This document shows positions 6,706 through 9,209 of a stretch of 9,209 nucleotides of DNA, piece by piece. The stretch's first letter is position 1, and every line of letters begins with the position of its first letter. The position numbers and the translations under genes were made by a program. The notes under the pieces are model-generated. The model was not told the DNA's origin. It ran no database searches and saw only the letters and a list, made by a program, of their open reading frames with translations. The stretch lies in NCBI GenBank assembly GCA_021199975.1, contig JAJQHF010000180.1, positions 1-9,209 of the forward strand, read 5' to 3'. The DNA comes from Candidatus Gastranaerophilales bacterium (GTDB lineage Bacteria > Cyanobacteriota > Vampirovibrionia > Gastranaerophilales > Gastranaerophilaceae).

Positions 6706-7599
6706 ATGTATAGTCGAGAACTCAATACTTTTATTGTTGTTATAGAGCAAGGGAGCTTTTTAAAGGCTTCAAAAGTATTATTTACAACTCCGGCTTCTGT
6801 AATGAATCAAGTAAATAAATTTGAAAGTCGAATTGGCGCAAAATTGATTGAGAGAACCAATCAAGGGGTAAAATTAACTTCGCAAGGCCGCATCATTTAT
6901 AAAGAAGCAAAAAAAATTGTGAAAATTTCCAAACAAGCTGTATTAAAAGCAAAACAGATTTCAGCAAACAAGAAACAAGTAATTAGAGTCGGTACATCTA
7001 TTCTTCGTCCTTGCAAAATGTTAGTTGATTTATGGTCAAAAATAGATGATGGAACTTCTTCAATAACAATTCATATTGTTCCTTTTGATGATACTCCTTT
7101 TGGGATGGAAACAATGCTTTCTTCTTTGGGGGAAACAATTGATTGTTTTGCAGGTCCATGCGATTCTTTAACATGGAAAGAAAATTATAATATTTTGCAA
7201 ATTAAACAAGGAAATTGTGCGATTGCTGTTCCAAGAAAGCATAGATTATCTAAAAAAAATAAACTATGCTGGAATGATTTAAACGGAGAAACAATTATAC
7301 TCGTAAAACAAGGAGATTCGCCTGTATTAAACAGTTTAAGAAATGAGATTAACACAAAACACCCGAAAATTACAATTTTAGATTCCCCGCATTTTTACGA
7401 TACAAGTATTTTTAATGAATGCGAGCAAATGGGCTGTATTATGGAAACATTGGATATTTGGAAAGATGTTCACCCATCTATTGTAACAATTCCAATGGAA
7501 TGGGATTATAAAATTCCTTACGGAATAATTTACGCAAAACATCCCTCTAAAACCGTTGATTTATTTATCTCAAAAATCAAAGACAGTTTAGAAAAATAA
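6706..7599 (+). CDS. LysR-family transcriptional regulator
   Basis: This 297-residue protein is of standard LysR length. Residues 1-60 form the winged helix-turn-helix (ELNTFIVVIEQGSFLKAS, then TTPASVMNQVNKFE as the recognition region and the wing ERTNQGVKLTSQG). A linker helix runs to about 85, and residues 90-295 make the two-lobed effector-binding domain. The ATG follows a weak GAG at 6695-6697. The gene is divergent from the reductase-exporter operon, separated by about 80 bases from the small ORF and 155 from the reductase, which is the usual layout of a LysR regulator and its target. It therefore probably controls that operon in response to a small molecule linked to the reductases or exporter, and represses itself. 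The ligand is unknown. The effector domain has several Cys residues, but no OxyR-like CysxxxxxxxxCys pair was identified. Confidence 0.93.
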   Translation: MYSRELNTFIVVIEQGSFLKASKVLFTTPASVMNQVNKFESRIGAKLIERTNQGVKLTSQGRIIYKEAKKIVKISKQAVLKAKQISANKKQVIRVGTSILRPCKMLVDLWSKIDDGTSSITIHIVPFDDTPFGMETMLSSLGETIDCFAGPCDSLTWKENYNILQIKQGNCAIAVPRKHRLSKKNKLCWNDLNGETIILVKQGDSPVLNSLRNEINTKHPKITILDSPHFYDTSIFNECEQMGCIMETLDIWKDVHPSIVTIPMEWDYKIPYGIIYAKHPSKTVDLFISKIKDSLEK

Positions 7600-7618
7600 A
7601 ATAACTGTTATTATTTTA
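7597..7618. terminator. AT-only hairpin between convergent LysR and HxlR stops
   Basis: TAAAATAA (7597-7604) pairs perfectly with TTATTTTA (7611-7618) around a six-base loop. It includes both TAA stop codons of the convergent genes, which are only 11 bases apart. All eight pairs are A:T, so the stem is weak, and a role in ending both transcripts is tentative. Confidence 0.35.
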
Positions 7619-7949
7619 GAAATTTCTCTCCCCATTCACACATAGCATAGAGAACAGGAATAAAAGATTTTCCTTTTTCGGATAGCGAATATTCAACTTT
7701 TGGCGGTATTTGCCGATAATCTTTTTTTATAATTAAGTTGTTATTTTCAAGTTCTTTTAGTGTGTTACTTAAAGTCTTATGAGACAGGATATTCAAATAT
7801 CGCTGCAGTTTATTAAATCTTATAACTTCGTGTCTGTAAATTGCATAAAGAACCGTTAATTTATATCTTCCCGTAATTTGCGACATTGTATAATTAAATC
7901 CTGTTTTGTCGAAGTTTTCAACACTTTTTAAACAATCTTTTTCTTCCAT
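7611..7949 (-). CDS. HxlR-family (DUF24) winged-helix transcriptional regulator
   Basis: This 112-residue DNA-binding protein has the HxlR order: an N-terminal Cys (Cys6), helix 1, ITGRYKLTVLYAI in place of the common GGKW-type segment, RFNKLQRYLNILSHKTLSNTLKELENNNLI as the helix-turn-helix (about 44-73), the wing with IPPKVEYSLSEKGKSF, and a C-terminal dimer helix ending CEWGEKFLK with Cys104. In YodB-type members, Cys6 and C-terminal cysteines sense quinones and disulfide stress, so a redox or electrophile role is plausible here but inferred. The ATG follows AAAGG by about 10 bases. It is divergent from the NTF2-like gene, which is its most likely target, and convergent with LysR. Confidence 0.92.
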   Translation of the reverse strand: MEEKDCLKSVENFDKTGFNYTMSQITGRYKLTVLYAIYRHEVIRFNKLQRYLNILSHKTLSNTLKELENNNLIIKKDYRQIPPKVEYSLSEKGKSFIPVLYAMCEWGEKFLK

Positions 7950-7955
7950 TTTACA

Positions 7956-8006
7956 GTTACCTTTATTACCGTACTTGAATTATTTCCCATAGTAATTTAA
8001 CATAAT
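7956..8006. promoter_or_regulatory. Putative HxlR operator and promoter region between divergent genes
   Basis: The 83-base gap between the HxlR and NTF2-like starts holds GTTACC and ATTACC repeats (7956-7970) and a TACT (7972-7975) / AGTA (7991-7994) inverted pair, resembling the TACT...AGTA sites of some HxlR regulators but with wider spacing. On the plus strand, TTGAAT (7975-7980) with TAACAT at 17 bases or CATAAT at 20 bases could form a weak promoter. Confidence 0.3.
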
Positions 8007-8032
8007 TTATATAAAAATGAAAGGATTAAAAA

Positions 8033-8407
8033 ATGAGAGATGATATTAAGGAATTTAATGCGGTTGAAGCTGTTGCAGGAAAATTTATTGAAGCTGTGAA
8101 AAATGGAAACAGTGAAATTGTAAAACCATATTTTTATGAAAAAGCTGTATTTTTCGGGCAATTAAATGAAAAAGAATATCAGGCTGGTTCAATTCAATTA
8201 TTCTATGAAACAATTGATAAAATGGGTGCTTGCAATGATGATTATATTGCACGAACAGATGTTTTAGCTTTAGAAAAAACCATTGCCGTTGTTAGAGTAA
8301 TTGAAGACAACTGGCATGGTTACAAATTTACAGATATTTTAAATTTAAATAAAATTAACGGTGAATGGAAAATTGTTGCCAAGGTTTATGATACATTGAA
8401 TTTATAA
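8033..8407 (+). CDS. NTF2-like protein, lumazine-binding-2-type (nuclear transport factor 2 family)
   Basis: This 124-residue soluble protein fits the NTF2-like cone fold. The N-terminal helix EAVAGKFIEAVKNGNSEIVKPYF is followed by a short segment with AVFFGQ, a middle helix (SIQLFYETIDKM), and strands LEKTIAVVRVIEDNW, YKFTDILNLNKINGEWKIVAKVYDT. The ending FTDxLxLxKxNGxWKIVxKV is characteristic of the putative lumazine-binding-2 group. Members are small cavity proteins, some enzymes and some binding proteins; here no catalytic residue set can be assigned. The ATG has AAAGGA (8020-8025) 7 bases upstream. It is divergently placed from the HxlR regulator and so probably controlled by it. Such proteins often accompany HxlR and oxidoreductase genes in bacterial accessory regions. 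Confidence 0.85.
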   Translation: MRDDIKEFNAVEAVAGKFIEAVKNGNSEIVKPYFYEKAVFFGQLNEKEYQAGSIQLFYETIDKMGACNDDYIARTDVLALEKTIAVVRVIEDNWHGYKFTDILNLNKINGEWKIVAKVYDTLNL

Positions 8408-8457
8408 CAAAGCTAAATAAATATTTAAAAAAACAAAGAAGAATAATTTATAAACAT

Positions 8458-8502
8458 AAAATGTCTGTCGGGTGAAAAAAATATGCCCGGCAGACATTTT
8501 TC
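8458..8502. terminator. Bidirectional intrinsic terminator
   Basis: Left arm 8458-8472 and right arm 8486-8500 form a 15-pair stem with one G:U wobble and a 13-base A-rich loop. The GC-rich core is CGGG/CCCG, and the outer part pairs A runs with T runs, so both strands end in T-rich tails. It stands 50 bases after the NTF2-like gene and can also end transcription of the convergent YjbR gene. Confidence 0.85.
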
Positions 8503-8648
8503 TAAAATCGCATGAATAACAGACACGCATTAGCTTGAGTGGATAAAATTGGAACACTGCTTTAATTATTAAGTCGATTTTTTTTATCAATTTAAAATGC
8601 TTTTTAAACTTGGTTGTACATTTAAAAAAAATACGTATAATAATTTCC

Positions 8649-9209
8649 CTAAGTTTTTGCAAGTGTATAACTTTTATCAATTTTAACTTTTATTATTTGA
8701 GATGAAACTGAACCATCAAGAATAATTGTAATCCAGTGTTTTTTGTTCATATGATATCCGGCAAAGACATTTTTGTTGTCAATATTCCTTTCAACATTTT
8801 CTGCTCTCAAATCAATAATTTCAACAACTGTTTTACTATCTAACCCGAGTTTTTCTTTTGGAACGGTTAAAAATGCAGCGTACCACTTAGAATTATCTTT
8901 TCTTCTTACTATTGCATTATTTGGAAATTTTTCCCAAAGATATTCCAATTTATCACCGTATTTCTTATTTATATAATCAATTAATTCAAGTGTTATATTG
9001 CTTTTAAAAACATCTCTGTCACAGCAATTTTGTATAATATCATTTATAATTTTGTCATATTCATCCTTAATCTTGCCAACAAAATTTCCAACAGCACTAT
9101 CAAGCAAATGCAGCGTATATTGTTCATTTGTTTCTACTTCAATTAATTTTGTGTTAAATTCTTTTTCATTAGCAACAATAACGGTTAATTCAAACTGTTT
9201 GTTAACTAT
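8649..9209 (-). CDS. MmcQ/YjbR family protein (partial, 5' end outside window)
   Basis: The frame is open from the right edge to a TAG at 8649-8651, giving 186 residues, so the start lies beyond the window; a TTG at 9105-9107 is internal, because homologous sequence continues upstream of it. The first 60 or so visible residues (KQFELTVIVANEKEFNTKLIEV, then YTLHLLDSAVGNFVGKIKDEY) match the N-terminal extension found in longer members. The core follows: YLWEKFPNNAIVRRKDNSKWYAAFLTVPKEKLGL, then YHMNKKHWITIILDGSV and the ending IDKSYTLAKT, typical of YjbR. The family has a double-wing-like fold, is often called DNA-binding, and its role is poorly known; it is usually a single-gene unit. Judging from family length, only some 15-30 residues are probably missing. 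Confidence 0.9.
   Translation of the reverse strand: MVNKQFELTVIVANEKEFNTKLIEVETNEQYTLHLLDSAVGNFVGKIKDEYDKIINDIIQNCCDRDVFKSNITLELIDYINKKYGDKLEYLWEKFPNNAIVRRKDNSKWYAAFLTVPKEKLGLDSKTVVEIIDLRAENVERNIDNKNVFAGYHMNKKHWITIILDGSVSSQIIKVKIDKSYTLAKT

Noticed and set aside
8503..8648. Possible RNA gene or regulatory element between the terminator and the YjbR stop
   Set aside because: It is AT-rich with no stable hairpin, promoter pair or tRNA-like element that I can see.
8402..8680. 92-codon minus-strand ORF over the terminator region
   Set aside because: It crosses the strong hairpin terminator, overlaps the end of the YjbR gene and has Phe/Lys-rich composition expected of AT-rich non-coding DNA.
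1..9209. CRISPR arrays, tRNA or rRNA genes, transposases, phage genes, toxin-antitoxin pairs
   Set aside because: No regularly spaced repeats, no tRNA-like cloverleaf and no protein of these classes was seen in any frame.

Overview
The window is AT-rich bacterial DNA using the ordinary code: TGA ends the GH57 gene, TAG the SDR gene and TAA several others. Start codons are mostly ATG behind short AAGG/GAGG-type ribosome binding sites, and intergenic gaps are short. The mix of a cytosolic GH57 glucan enzyme with aldo/keto reductase, SDR, DHA2-type exporter, HxlR, NTF2-like and YjbR genes resembles low-GC, gut-type anaerobes. Gastranaerophilales (Melainabacteria), Elusimicrobia and spirochaetes are possibilities. 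This is a low-confidence guess from gene style, not from a marker gene.

Layout. (1) 64-2319 (+): a complete GH57 alpha-glucan enzyme with all five family motifs and a C-terminal beta-type domain. (2) 2320-2497: a non-coding gap with an imperfect inverted repeat. (3) 6624 down to 2498 (-): a tightly packed likely operon. In order of transcription it holds a 25-codon small ORF, an aldo/keto reductase broken by one in-frame TAA, a second intact aldo/keto reductase, an atypical SDR protein and a 14-helix DHA2-type MFS exporter. (4) 6706-7599 (+): a LysR-family regulator, divergent from the operon, with a good sigma70-type promoter and repeated TTGA half-sites in the shared intergenic region. (5) 7611-7949 (-): an HxlR-family regulator, convergent with LysR and divergent from (6) 8033-8407 (+), a small NTF2-like/lumazine-binding-2-type protein. 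(7) 8458-8502: a strong hairpin terminator between convergent genes. (8) 8649 to the right edge (-): a MmcQ/YjbR-family protein whose first residues lie outside the window.

How the genes may work together. Regions 3-6 look like an accessory stress or detoxification block: carbonyl-reducing enzymes, an exporter, a divergent LysR regulator and an HxlR regulator carrying a cysteine at position 6. This suggests sensing and disposal of reactive carbonyls, quinones or a xenobiotic, but no substrate can be read from the sequence. The points most worth checking are the nonsense codon in the first reductase (a probable single T-to-A change of a TTA leucine codon), the ATGA-coupled small ORF in front of it, and the SDR protein that lacks the canonical catalytic Tyr and Ser. 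I did not find a clearly undescribed multi-gene system.
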